The position numbers were made by a program, and so were the translations under genes. 64,000 nucleotides of DNA from contig JAQGEQ010000079.1 of assembly GCA_034620365.1 (NCBI GenBank), positions 1 through 64,000 of the forward strand, in the 5' to 3' direction. The DNA comes from Pegea sp. RAD2-039. Its lineage: Eukaryota; Chordata; Thaliacea; Salpida; Salpidae. Positions 30,230-44,801 of this stretch are shown one piece after another. Position 1 is the stretch's first letter, and every line of letters begins with the position of its first letter. Under the pieces are notes generated by a model. The model had not been told where the DNA came from. It was given only the letters and a program-made list of their open reading frames with translations, and searched no databases.

Positions 30230-30640
30230 TATTAGGCTCTACTGTCATCTTTACGTCTCGGCAAAGGCGACTAATACCGCATACAGGCAGAATAACAACT
30301 GTGTCTTCTAGATGTCCACTTCTGCTACTATCGCTAAAAAACTCTCTGAGCTGTATGTCATGCTGGCTTTGATTATAGTAAGAGGCAACGTGCGCTGAAC
30401 TTTTTAGATCTGATGTTCGTTGACACAACCAGTGATCTGAGATAATGACATCGAAGTCAACAGATTGTCGATTTTCTGTCTGAGTTTACTCCCATACCTT
30501 TTGCGTCTCCCAAATCAACCTCAAGGCAATGACACTATTGCGCTAGTGTTGAAATTGGATTAGGTTCTTTGCTCCTAGATGCTGGCATATCGTATTTTCG
30601 ACAAGGTAAGATTCAAACCCACGCGTTTAAAAAATATAAA
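30230..30640 (-). pseudogene. Unidentified G+C-richer block, possible decayed retroelement
   Basis: This stretch differs from its flanks in composition. On the minus strand it carries an open frame of about 100 codons from about 30460 to 30123. It includes FDVIISDHWLCQR, which faintly resembles the SEHWL-type motif of non-LTR retrotransposon endonucleases, followed by SYYNQSQHD. Upstream on the same strand the frame is broken. A GGGTTTGAATC string near 30610 looks like a decayed pol III B box. No splice sites support a host gene. The element family is not identified. Confidence 0.3.
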
Positions 30641-33611
30641 AAAACTAGCTAATCGACCTAATTCATCTTCTACCTCGTTGTTAAAGAAACATAAAAAATC
30701 AATCAATTACTTTTTATCATCAATAAAAAGAATTACTAAATAACGTTTTCATTTTTAGTGTTTGTTATTTTATAGCAACTATAAAGAAACTCTTTTAAAA
30801 CCGGCCTTTTTTCTTTCCTGTTTATTTCAAGAATCAAATTATCGCTTGAAAACTATCTTTTATAGTAAGTTTCTTATTTCCTGTTATTTTTATCATTACA
30901 TCATCTTTCTAGCATAAATACAGTTTAGAAAATATCATAAATTTCAATGTCAAAATGATTTATAACCTTTAATCTTTACTTAATGGTCGTAACCAATTTT
31001 GAAAATATTAATTTATTGAGTGAATATAAAAAGATGAATGCAAGTTTATAAAAATCAATAAAGCTAAAAAAAATATTTCAATTTTGTGTTCAGAGAATTA
31101 ATCAGATTTTTTATGAAAATTTTATTTGAAATTTTTTAACAGATAAAATTAAGATAGAAAAATAATTGAAAAAATTTCAAAACTTTATTTGATAAATTTT
31201 TATTATGAGATAGAAATTATAAAAAAAGTAAATTTTTCTTTATATTTAATGATAGATAACTGAAATATAATTCATTTTTTGACTTTTATAAATAAAATAG
31301 TTTCAGAAATTTTAGATTAATTCTAAATTTTGTTTTTAAAATAAACATTTCAAAAAAAATTACTCAAAATATTACCACTAGATCCATAATAGTTGGATTC
31401 TTGAAAAATATTCTTTAAAAATTAGAAAATAGCTTCAAATTAATTTTCATTATTGATAATCAACTAGTTTTTTATTTGATTTCGAGGAAAACGTCACTTA
31501 CCTAAACAAAGATTTTATTTAAAAATATATTTTGTCTTTGTTTAGCTCTAACCAACAGTCTCTAAAAGCTTGTAAATAATTAATAATATTTCTAATTTTG
31601 AATTGAATTAGTTTACAATAACTTAGAGGTTAGTAAAATGTTAAAGATCATTAATCAGCTTTTGTTTATTTAATAAGAAGAAATTGAAATGATTTTGTTG
31701 ATACTTTCATCTAACTTGTTTTTATTCAATTTTCAACCAGCAATTTTCAACGTCACTTTACTAAAATATTTAAAGTTTTGAAATTGTTTCAAAAACATCC
31801 ACAATTTTTCTGTTTATTTTAAAAATAATTTGAATTTATTACTTTAAGAAAAAAGTAAATTGAAAACTAGCTTAAGTTGTTAAAAATTATTTAAAATAAC
31901 TCATAAAATAGATTATCTAATTAGTCATGTAACTGCTTTCAAGGTCTTATTGATGATTCATCTTTCTACTTTGACCACATCTTTATATATTAGCTTTATT
32001 AGAATATTTTTTAGTTAAAAATGAACAGTTATTTACCACTTCTCATAGAAACATTTTCCGGATAATCTAGTACTAATTTACATAAATTGCTGACATTAAA
32101 GTAAACAGATGTTAGAACTCATCAAAGTTCTTGAGTGAAACCTTCAAGTAATCTTTTAATCTCAGCTTTGTTCTTTAATCGTATCATTTCACTAAGTCAT
32201 AAATCTGTTGACATTATTATAGGAAGTAAATTTCATTTGAATTTCAAAATGCAGTTTGTAGACTTAAACAAACAAAATAGAAACAATTGACTTATGAAAC
32301 AACATCAAACCTCACTGACAACTAGTTTGTTGGTTTTTTACTGGAATAAGTTTTGTAAACCAAGTCAACAATATCATCTCCTAGAAGCAAATCAATTAAT
32401 TATTTACTTTTGGAGAAAAGAGTTCAAGCAAAAATGACCTCTAGAAATCAAATATTTCAAACATTATGAAATATTACAGAAGATGAGGCAAAAACAAATG
32501 ATAAAAGTGACTCTTCTAAATTTGCACCATCATCCAAGTTGAAACTAAAAAGTCGATTTCTATATATTTGAAATATTTAAATCACCAACTTAAAGTTGTT
32601 ACAACAACTAAAACATATCCAATTAAACAATCAGAAAGAAAACTTTTATTATTTGATATCTACTCTTGTTGTTTACATAAAGTTTTGCTGAAATGTTGAA
32701 ACTTTGGAGAAAATTGTCTGAACAAGAGTGAAAGTTGGTTTTAGAAAGATAATTCCAACTGTAAATATTAGTTAACGGTTGGAATAAACTTTAAATTTCT
32801 CTCATAATTCAGCTTAACAAATCGCACAAAACACTATTGTTGTATTAGAATTATTTGGAGACTAAAAACAAAGATCAGAACCAGAAACCTTTTTAACATT
32901 ATTTTTTGTCGGTAACATCAGAAAGAACTTCCAGCTGAAACTAGCAAACCACATCTTTGTGAAAAAGAAAACCTAAAAGGCAAGTAGGGAAGGTAGAAAA
33001 CTGACTTCTGTAATAGACAAAGATGTAGAAAGAAATTAATAATGTTAAAGTTGTGAGAAATAGTCGAAATTTTATTCGGAATATCATTAGTTAAAAGGCT
33101 TAATATAATAAGAGAAGAAGAAAAAACTGTTTGTAAATGAAAGAATCTCAATTCAATCTGATTACTATTATTATTTCTGTACAATTTCAATTGAAACTTT
33201 CAACATGACTAACAAATACACAACAGAAATTCAAAGTAAAAATGATTGTAAGCCAGTATATAAGTTGGAAGGGTTCTTTTGATGATGATGATGATAAGGA
33301 AGATTATTTCAATCAACAACATCTTCACCAAGCCAATCAACAAGAAACCAGGTGAGCAGATGAGGGTTAGCGAGATTTTAAACAGAACTGATGAAATCGG
33401 AAGAAGAAGAAAATGAAAAATTATTTACAGAAGTTGATTTTCGTGAGAGATTTAAAAGAGAAAGAGACCTACAAAAACTCTCCCGTTGCATCAAGTGATT
33501 ATCCAGAGTTAAAAAATAATAATAGTCTAGAAATGAGATTCCCATGCTAACTTACAAAACAAACATAAAAACTCCTTCAAAGCTCCCTTTCTTCACCAAA
33601 AAATTTGATGC
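30641..33611. other. Intergenic DNA and 3' region of the Rac gene
   Basis: A/T-rich with no exon-like sequence on either strand. The open frame at 32918-33190 on the minus strand is low-complexity. The part next to 33611 should be the minus-strand Rac 3' UTR. Confidence 0.4.
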
Positions 33612-35121
<1,510 letters not shown>

Positions 35122-38100
35122 TGTTATTTGTTTGTTATTTGATTAATTACAATTGAAGAACTAGTATCCAAAGTTAACAATACAAGTTAGATATTCAGTT
35201 TGAAGAGATTTCGGCTAATTTCTATTCAAAACAAAATCTTTATTATTCAATACATCAACTTTACTGTAAAACAGTTCTTTAATAAACCTTCTTTAATAAA
35301 TAATTAATTATCAATAAAACTAATAATTAACTATAAAAAAACTTATAATCATTTAATAATCTTGTTTTATATAATTATGCTTCTGTAAGTTTTAATATAA
35401 ACATTTGAACCATGAAGCTTATCAATAAAACATTTTAGATAAACTATTGAAAATAAGAAATGATAGCAATTTAAGTTTGTCCAACTTTAAAGCTAATATT
35501 TACTCAAGTATTATTAACATCAACATTAAAAAACCTAAACAAACTAAACTTAAATTATTATGTTCAATGTATTTGAAAAGTAAAGATAAAATTATATAAA
35601 TCATTTTGCAATATGATGAAAAATAATTGCCAACTGTTAAACAAAAACTAATAAATTTATGTAAAATAAAAGTAAAGCATATGAATTAAACATTATTTAA
35701 AAAATATATTTGAGTATTTTTATCAAAATAAATAAAGCTATATCTAAGATTTTAAAATCAATAAATAATAAATAGGTCTATTCTTTTGCTGCTTCATAGC
35801 TATAATTTATAACTAATAAAAACTTTAAAAAAGAATATTAATACTAAACTAAAAAGGAAAATGTATTGGAATGAAAGTATATCCAGTTTTATTTATAAGA
35901 CATTCATTTTGATTTAGCAAGTCTTAAAGTGACAGGCACTGGCTTAAAAAAAAAATTGAAAAAATCTAATTAATAAACAAAGGAATAATTTCAATATCAT
36001 AGTTTGATATTAAGAAAATCGCCTTGAAAATAAATTTTGTACAGTTCCTGGTCTGACTAAAAGTAACTTGTAAGTAATGACGTAATTAAATACAACTGTA
36101 TAATGCTTCCTGTTTTAAAGATATTTATCAGAGATATAAAGATCACATATACAAAAATAAGAACTATTAAGACCTTTATTGTACTTAAACCTTAATCAAC
36201 TAAGCAAATTTGGTTATAAAAACAATGATGAAAAATAAAATTTAATATAATGATAACAAAAAAACATCAAAACACTATCTTAAAACCAAATAAAAACAAA
36301 AAACTTAAAACGTTTTTTATAAAAAAGTTTTTAGGTTAACTTGTTATAACGGCTTATTATAAAGTTTACTTATTTATGAACAATTATTAACTCGCATAAT
36401 CAATAATTTTTTGCAATAATTTAATTAGAATTAAAAATAGAAGAAATAGACTTACGTCATGGTTACTTAGCTTGTTAAATGTTATATAATTTCATTATTT
36501 TAATAGGATATTATTATTTAAAATCAATACTGAAATTGATTTATCAAAATAATAATTTAAAAAATGCTACTAATAAAGTTGATACAACAAGAAAAAAATA
36601 AGATAAAGTATTTATCCAAGATAACAAATAAAATTTCTAAATAGGTTAAAGTACTTTCAAATAGATTTCTAATGCTACATTAATAATATTTCATTAAACA
36701 AAATACCATACAATACTTTATATTTTTATGTGAATATGAAAAAGTATATAATAATAAAATGATTTTCAATATTTAGAACTAAATTCTATTTTTAGGCAAT
36801 GGTATAAACAAAACATCTACATTTCTAAAAGCATATAGCTAAATAATTATTTATAAAAAAGGGTTTATAAAACAATAAATCAAAGAAAAATCATGAATAA
36901 GAAGAAGTAAAAACGACAAACTAATTTATTTTTGATCATTTTTTTAAATTTAACAATAAGAGATCTTTAAGTGTTCTCACCTTAAACTTCAGTCAAAAAT
37001 AATTTTCAAATCTATTTTACACTAATACAAGCATCAACTCACAACTGATAAGTTTTGCTAAACTAAACCACCTATTGTGAAAACAAAGAACAAAAATTGC
37101 TAAAAAAATTGTAGATAATTGAAAATAGCAGACATTGGTAAAAAATGAGAACAATTTTGAAAATACTTTTGAAGTTAAATGTTATTGTTTCAAGTTTATA
37201 TAAGAACAAAGTTATTATAATACATAGATAATTGAAATTTTAAGTCTAAATGACGATATAATTAATTCTTCAAGTCAAAACTTTGGTCATAAAAAATAAA
37301 ATAAAGTTTAACAGATTTTCAAACACTTAATTGTTTTACAAAATCATAAAGAAAATTAGACTCAAATACAAACATATTATTAAAAGTCCAAATAAAACTT
37401 AAACAAATATATTTTTTGGTTTTATTAAAAAAGTTTTCATAAACTCATTATTTAAAAAGAAAATTTAATGTAAATAGGGTTTTAATAGAATTACTATCAA
37501 TAAATCTAACATTAATAGATTATCAAAAAGCTAATATAAGTTTAAGAAAACTTTTTTCAAACAAGATATAGAGAAAAATTTCAGTAAGGATAAATCAGAA
37601 TATTTTTTATATGGGTTTTAAAAAATTAGCTATTTAAAAATTCTAATAATAACTTTATGTTCAACAAATTATTGATAAAATTTAAAAGTTGTAAAATTCA
37701 GCTGAAATAAAAAGTTAAGCCAAAATTATAATTCTAGCATATAATAATAATGATCAATGAAAAAACAAAATTATTTGAAGGCTCAAGTTATTTCATTTGG
37801 CAATTATAATTAAAAGGAATTCTTTGCTTATTCTAAATCCAAAGAATATCTTTTAAATATGAAATCAAAGAAATAATTTCAAGGTTAATTTAAGAATTCA
37901 ATCATAGGAGCAATTATAAATGTCAAATACAAAGCAAACCTTATCAACAATAAAAACTTATATATAAAATACTTAACTACTGCAACTTTACTGTAAATGC
38001 TTTATATAAACTATTTGCTTATTTTGGTACAGATATAACCCATCAATAAAATATTATATATAAAAGTCAGCAAAAAAATTATTCAAAATAGTTTATTTTA

Positions 38101-40114
38101 ACTATTAGGGGATTCTGTATGATATTTTTTATAGATCTCAGTGGTAATAATAGATGGAATAAAAAAGTCTGCATAAAATTATAACTTCATAAAAACAACT
38201 CAGAAATTATTTAAAGTTAAACCTTAAACTTGTGATAAGACTGCTAAAGTATCTAATATCACTTAAAAACTTTGACTTTGATTAAAAGTATTTACGTTTT
38301 AATAAAACACTTTTCAAGTTTACAAATATAATTTAAATAGAAATTATTACTAAATAACTATAGTAATAAATAAACTCGATAATTTTAAAAGAGATCTCGG
38401 AGAAAGTTGGTACATTTAAAAGGCGTAACCCATACTACAAACAAGTTCGTTTTAGTCAGGGAGTAACCAGTCATTAGCCGCAAAAGCAATTTTGGACTGA
38501 ATGACAGAAAGGCTTGGCTTTGATAATAAATAAAACAGCTATTAATAGTTATATAGAGTGTTTTACAAAAAGTATCTTTATAAAAATTAATTTATATATA
38601 ATAAAAAATAAATTTACATATTTATATAATTTAAAATAGAATTGTTAAATATCGGGAATATACTTATAGAGCAATAAGAGAAGAGTTAATTATATTGAGA
38701 TTATGCCTTTTTCAATAATGATTTTTTTTATAACCTATAGATAATTATATAAAATGTAGTTTAATGTACTTAATTGATGATAAACACTAAATCGTTACCA
38801 GAAAAGTATTCTATTATTATTAGGTATAATAGTTAAAAGAAGATTTTATGCAACAGCTTTTTATTTAATTTATAATAAAAGAACTTTGAGGTATAAATAA
38901 CTTGATTTTTTTTATTTCGTTAAGCAAACAAAAAAATACCACTGACAATTATTGATCAAGGCTAAATTCAATCTACCTAATTAAATTAATTACTAAATAA
39001 AATATAATTAAAACCTCTAATCATAGATATTTTGTTTTTGATAATTTGCATTGACTGTTAAACAGATTTTTTAGTAATAAATATTGTTTTTAGTAATTAT
39101 ACAGGTGTTTATAGAAAATAATATAAGATATTTTAATAAAATAAACTTAAATCATATTCATCTTGAAAATAATTCATACTAGGATAAGTATTCAGGATGA
39201 ACAAAATAATTGTAGAGATTGTTTATGTAGTAATCGATAAGGGTACAGTAACCGCAAAATAATTACTGTTGCAAAATTATAATCATAAATTATACTTTTT
39301 TAAATCAACTATTATACAATTGTACAATAAGATGGTCATAAGAAATTTAACTTGAGTTTTTTTTTGTATTAGTAACCATACTAATAAACAGAATATTTAA
39401 AAACAACTGTAACTGTTTGTATCTTTAGTACATGACTTTAATATCATAATATAGTTGTCATAATGATTTTTTATAGTTTTAAAGATATATAAATATCAAC
39501 TTTATCGAAATTACCATTTTTCAAACTATTTTTAAAACCTCTGTTTAATAGTCATGTATTTTATTGAAAATAGGTTTATCAATAAATAAACTATTAGTTG
39601 TTTTAAATATTTATTTTTGCTTGAAGTTAAAAAAAGATTTGATCTTATTCACTAAGATAAAACTTTTTAAAACTTATCTCAAATATCATACATGTATATA
39701 CACTATTTGTACAGAGCACTGTGTTACAAAAAAAAAACAGTTGGTAGGAACAACGAATTTAAATTACTTTTAAATGTAATAAAAGATTATTTACGGATAT
39801 AGTTGAAAGTGTAACTCACTTTAGCGTTTAATTTAGTTTATAACAAGTTTTTCAAACATATATTATCACTAATCTAGAAATAAACAAACGATTGTCAAAA
39901 ACTAACAACACATATTCTATTTGAAAAAGCCAAAAGATTTTTTATTGTACCATTCACTGAAATGGTACATACACTGAATAAGTGGTTATAAGCTGTGATA
40001 AAATAATTCTTAGTAAGTGATTTCTATATTACTTTTGATAAATCATTATATCTGGATAAGAAATCGATTCGAGTTATTTCGTTTGGTTACACTAAAAATA
40101 TTTCATAAAAATAA
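35122..40114. other. Long A/T-rich intergenic region
   Basis: About 5 kb, including the Rac promoter side, with no gene or clear repeat. A slightly G+C-richer patch at about 38390-38530 has no open frame. Open frames such as 39564-39773 are A/T noise. Confidence 0.4.
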
Positions 40115-40815
40115 CAACTATGGTGGCTCCGAATAAAAGTGGCAAGACCTTACGTTCCAGTACACAGAAAAATTCCGAAAAACCGAATTCATCAAGACAA
40201 GCTTGTAATGGCAATTGCCAATACTGTAATACAATTTGCTCTGGTGAAGATCCGGCAGTAGAATGTATTAAATGCCTCTGCTGGTTTCATCTCACCTATA
40301 GTGATGTAAGAAAATTTATGATTTATTTGAAAACAACCAGATAAAGCAAATGGGTTTTAAATGGTTTTGCATTAAATGCAGAACCATGGACACAACCTCT
40401 ATCTCGACTAATTCTAATTCAAGCCTATTATCCGACGTCAGCAAATCTATATCCGCTGAATTGGCCTAATTTAAATCTGAAATTAGCAACGATGTTGCCA
40501 AGATCACCCAAAAAAATTTTAGTTTGTCTAAATCAATAACGAATCTATAAAGAAACCTGTCACATGGGCCTCTATAAAGAAACCTGCTACATGGGCCTCT
40601 ATAAAGAAACCAGTCACATGGGCCTCGGTGATTCCGATTCCGACAAAAATACTAGCAAAAAATATTATATGCTTTGAGGACTACCGAAATGCCACTTGTT
40701 ACATCCTTTGCCTTCTATATTTCTAACTTAATAGATATTATTTGTAAGAACGTGTGTTAGCTGGAGGTGCTCTCTTTAGGTACCCTCATTTGCATTTATT
40801 GAAATAAATAAATAA
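40115..40815 (+). mobile_element. Internally deleted CR1-like LINE (ORF1 start joined to 3' end)
   Basis: Begins at an ORF1 start codon (40120) encoding a PHD-type zinc finger: paired cysteines in CNGNCQYC and CIKC, then CLCWFH, then WFCIKC after a frame break. Such fingers are found in ORF1 proteins of CR1/L2-type LINEs. Near 40680, after about 560 bp, the sequence jumps to the LINE 3' end (CCGAAATGCCA...CTCTCTTTAGG...CATTTATTGAAATAAATAAATAAA), matching 61220-61335. Endonuclease and reverse transcriptase are missing. ORF1 is broken by stops, so the copy is dead or non-autonomous. It aligns with the minus-strand copy at 62.2-63.1 kb. Confidence 0.8.
40544..40624 (+). repeat. Three 27-bp tandem copies inside the LINE ORF1
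   Basis: Three near-identical 27-bp units (TCTATAAAGAAACC...CACATGGGCC) encode KKPVTWASI-like repeats. The related copy on the minus strand near 62870 has a single unit (KKPVTWTSI), so the triplication arose in this copy or its sublineage. Confidence 0.85.
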
Positions 40816-41019
40816 AAAAAAATTTTCTCGACCAGTAATACAAAATTTACTTTTGCATTCACAAACGAAATTTGTTAAACAATTGCGATAAATTATTTAA
40901 AATGGCTCACTCAAGATAAACTAAATAGTAAATCACTGAACTCAGCTGAGTTGATAAATTAATAAAAGTATTAATTCTTAAATTATTCTTACATCTGTCT
41001 TAAACATACTTTATTGTCT

Positions 41020-41100
41020 GTCTATTATTTGTGAAAATAAGTGTAAGCAAAAGGTGTTCTTTTCAGACACCCTCCTCTACGTAAATTGTAATAAATAAAT
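41020..41100 (+). mobile_element. LINE/SINE 3' tail remnant
   Basis: Resembles the 3' end shared by the SINE at 270 and the LINEs at 40.75 and 61.3 kb: TATTATTTGTGAAAATAAGTG, then GGTGTTCTTTTCAGACACCCTC and an AATAAATAAA tail. The hairpin arms GGTGT/ACACC differ from GGTGC/GCACC of the other copies but still pair. Confidence 0.6.
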
Positions 41101-41804
41101 TTGATTTAGACATTTGAGTGTTAAGATTTAGTTTTTTGTAAATATTTCAATTTTTTTCTGTGACAGGGATTCATTATCTTCAAAAGATGACTATTTTATT
41201 CTAAGTAATCATCACTTATATATATTTATGATGGAATCAATGATGAAAATCATAAAGTGCGCAATTGATGTAGTGCGAAGCATGCAGCCATAAAAATTAC
41301 TTATTGCCCTTTTGGCCAGGGTAAAAAGGTCCAAAAGAAGCGAAAAGATCTCTTCTAGTCTTTCTACTTAATTGTGTAAGGACTGTAAAATTATTATTAG
41401 TTCAAGTAGTAGAGCCAAATTCAAATAAACAATTCGTGGTATTTAGGTTAAAAACTCACCTAACTCTTCATAACAAAGGAGGAACTCAAAATGAAATGAA
41501 AGCTGAGAAACTTTGATCTCTTGATGAGACCAGAAAAGCTTTGAAGTATTAAGTAAACGAAATTTTCTAATTAAAGTCAAACTATTGTTGTGTCTTTAAA
41601 GATTTTCTTAACTATACAACCCAAATCTAATACTTCTACAAGAAACTGTAAATCTCTCAACGTATCCTTCAACATTTCTTTGAAGCGATCGATCTAGCTT
41701 TGAATACAAAGTAAGACTTGTGTTGGGTTTGTTATATCATTTGTTATTTGCAGTCAAAATAATGAATAACTAAATTTTAGATAGAATGCTTTTGCTGTGA
41801 TGAA

Positions 41805-42020
41805 TTTTTTTGGCCTGCTTCGGTAAAATTGTCAGGGTAAAAGTTATAGAGATTCAGTTGTTGCCCATGCAGTAGGATTCTACTTTACACCAGCAAGGTT
41901 ATACAGCAAAACCTACAGACTGATACCGCTGCACCCGGCTGGCGTCTCAGGAGCTGCCAGAACGACACTGAGTACAGTAAAGAAATGCTTACGAGGCTAT
42001 AACTCCGGCTTTAAATAATA
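41805..42020 (+). repeat. Unnamed dispersed repeat, copy 2 of 3
   Basis: Shares with 12400-12660 (minus strand) the blocks TTGGCCTGCTTCGG, CAGTTGTTGCCCATGCAG, CAGGAGCTGCCAGAA, TGAGTACA and GCTATAACTCCGGCTTTAAAT, in the same order. G+C-rich compared with its surroundings. The frame is not conserved. Confidence 0.6.
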
Positions 42021-44801
42021 ATCTTGTAATGAATAGATAATATATATACCTAAGTCAACTTTGCTAATTGTTTTTCTTAACACATAGTAAATTTTTCGAC
42101 TCAGAGTTGAACTAAATTTATCCACTCAAATGTAATATATATCTTAGTTATACTTCATAGTTATGAAAGAAATACTGAAATGTTTTCATAATAATCAGAT
42201 ATATAACACAAAACATCAATTAAACTTACTTGTATCGATCGTTCAAAGTCATTTAGGGTGGTCAGATTTTATAGATCTACAGTGTAGTTTCAAGGATTAC
42301 AATTATCAATAGCTAATGTTATTCTAGTATAATTGTAATTTGTAATCAAAACTTATATACAATAAACGGTATAAAGACTATGTCAGTAATATTTTCTTCA
42401 TATTGTTTTTAAAGCTTTTTTATTAATTTTTATTATTCTGTTTATTTTACTCTATCGTAATTCTATCAAGAATGTTGAAGCTTAACATCATTAGTAATTT
42501 TAAGCTTAGCGATTATTTTACATTTTGTTTAATTAGATTTGCTTAATAATTAACTATTAGTTAAAAAACTTGTTTATTTCAGAATTGTTTATTCAGAGTA
42601 ACTTTATAAAAAATTAGAAATAAAATAGCTTTATAGAACACCTTTTAAAGATATTTTAGAAAGTATTTACTATTTTTTCCTCTTATTCTGTATAGAAAGA
42701 CTAAGGTAAAAAATGTTTACCGAAAAGTTAATAAAAGGTCAAAAATTAATATAAATTAAGATGTAAAACAGTTATAGTGCATTGATGAAAACGGAAAATA
42801 TTTATATCACAAACCTTTTAAGATTAGTTTAATAATGCATAAAAAGAGTAGTTTTGATAACCCCTAGGGCTATTTTATTATTTCATTTAATATCCTGAGT
42901 TTTAATCGTAATAGATGTTTGCTTCATTTTCTTATAAATCTTTAAAAATTTAGTCTGTTACTTTTTTAAAAGATGAATGATGAAGCAGTCTTTTATTCGG
43001 TTACAGTTAGTTCAATTTTCAGATTTTTTCATAAGTACTTTTTCAACGTAAGTATAGAAGATTAATTTATGAAATTTTCGACTTAAAAAATTGATATAAA
43101 ACAAAGTTGAATAGGGTAATTAATTTGCAATAAAAGTCAAAGATATATTTCTGACAGTAAAAGTATTAATAAATTTTTAGCTTTTTATAGTTTTTCTTTT
43201 TAATAACTACTGTTTATAGCTAATTTTATAGCCCTGAAAAAGACCAAAAACTTATTATAAATAAAAATTACCAAATCGCCAAATTGTCATTTCGGTTAAA
43301 GAACTAATAAATAAACGCAAACAAGCAGGACAAACAAACATGAAGTTTTATAACCCTTTTAAGACAATTTAATAAACAGATTGTCTAACTCATTTGTCTT
43401 AACTTTATTTATAAATCTTTTTACAAATAAAATATCTTATTTTATTTTGCTTTAATCATAAAAGTATTGCTGTAACAACGAGTACCAAGTCTACACAAAA
43501 TTATTATAAGTCAAGTACTGTAGATTCGTTTTTTTCAGCTTACATAGTTACGATAAAACTTGAACTGTTTGTTTATTTATTTGTTTTATTACAGATTTTT
43601 TTCGGTTGTAAAAATATACTTGTAGATAATAAGGAAATTGGTTCTAAAAGTGAATTTGTCTAGATTAATTTTTGTCAATTGTGTTTTTGCAGATTCATTA
43701 AAGCCTTAACTAAGATAGATTTTGCGCAACTATTATTTGAAATATATTTTTTTGTTTAACATTAGTGATGTTTAACTTTACTGTTAAAAAAGTACAATTT
43801 GTTCGTCATTAACAAATTTTTCGTCATATCTTACAAATTTTTTAGGTCTGCATAATATCAACTGAATCATTAAAATGGCTTTTTATAAAAAAAATAATTT
43901 AAAGGTTAATTAAAATGTTATTCATTTATAAGATTTATTTAAATTTTTGCATTTTTTTTCAATTTAGAGAGCCAAATAAATATTAGTTTGGTTAAACCGA
44001 TTAAACTTTTTAAATTAAACAAACTTTTTTCAGTTTTTAGAAAACTTTGTTATTTTGAGCAAAATATTTTGAAGGAAGTTACTGAATTTTAAAGAAAATT
44101 AAAATTTTTTCTTATTTCTTTTGTATTTGGACAAAATTTTGTATTCAGTAAAGAAAGTCTACTTGCTAAGATGAATGTGTACGCTGTTACTGTGTTCTAT
44201 CTGGCATTACAAAACACTGTTGTAGATAAAAAAAATCTCTAATTTGTTTCGAGTACTCGAAATATTGATGCTGGACATTTTTAAGGAGGTCTACAGGAAA
44301 ACTCTTTGCAATTGGAATTAGAAAAATTCTCTTATCAGTGTAACAGTAAAAAGATGTGTTTGAAAGCTTGTTGAATAAATTTAGATGAAAAGTTTTAGAA
44401 GAAAAATGTTTTTGTGGCAGTTGAATTGAACTTTGAACAAAATTTGGAAATCTAAATTTTATTATCCTTAGTCAGTATACTTTTAGAAAGTATTATTAGA
44501 TTATTTCAAGTTTATACTTCATCAATTCTGTTAAAGCTGAGTTTAAAGATTTTTTATGATTAACACAATTTCTAAAGTATTTTTATTAAAATATTCTAAT
44601 ATTTGAAAGTTTTTAATTTTATGTCTGTAAAAAAATTTTTCGTCCAAATAGTATCATTTATACTTAGATGATAAAATTTTTAAAACAAAATGTTCATAAT
44701 TTCCAAAACATTAAAAATACCCTAAAACGAAATTATTTTTACACAACCAATCATGTTTTTTACTCTCTAAATTATTTTGCTCATTAAAAAAATTAATACA
44801 A
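42021..44801. other. A/T-rich intergenic region
   Basis: No exon, RNA gene or repeat recognised. The right end is the presumed promoter and 5' UTR of the PGAP2-like gene. Confidence 0.4.

Noticed and set aside
32918-33190. 90-codon minus-strand open frame
   Set aside because: Ser/Phe/Leu-rich noise with no family resemblance or splice support.
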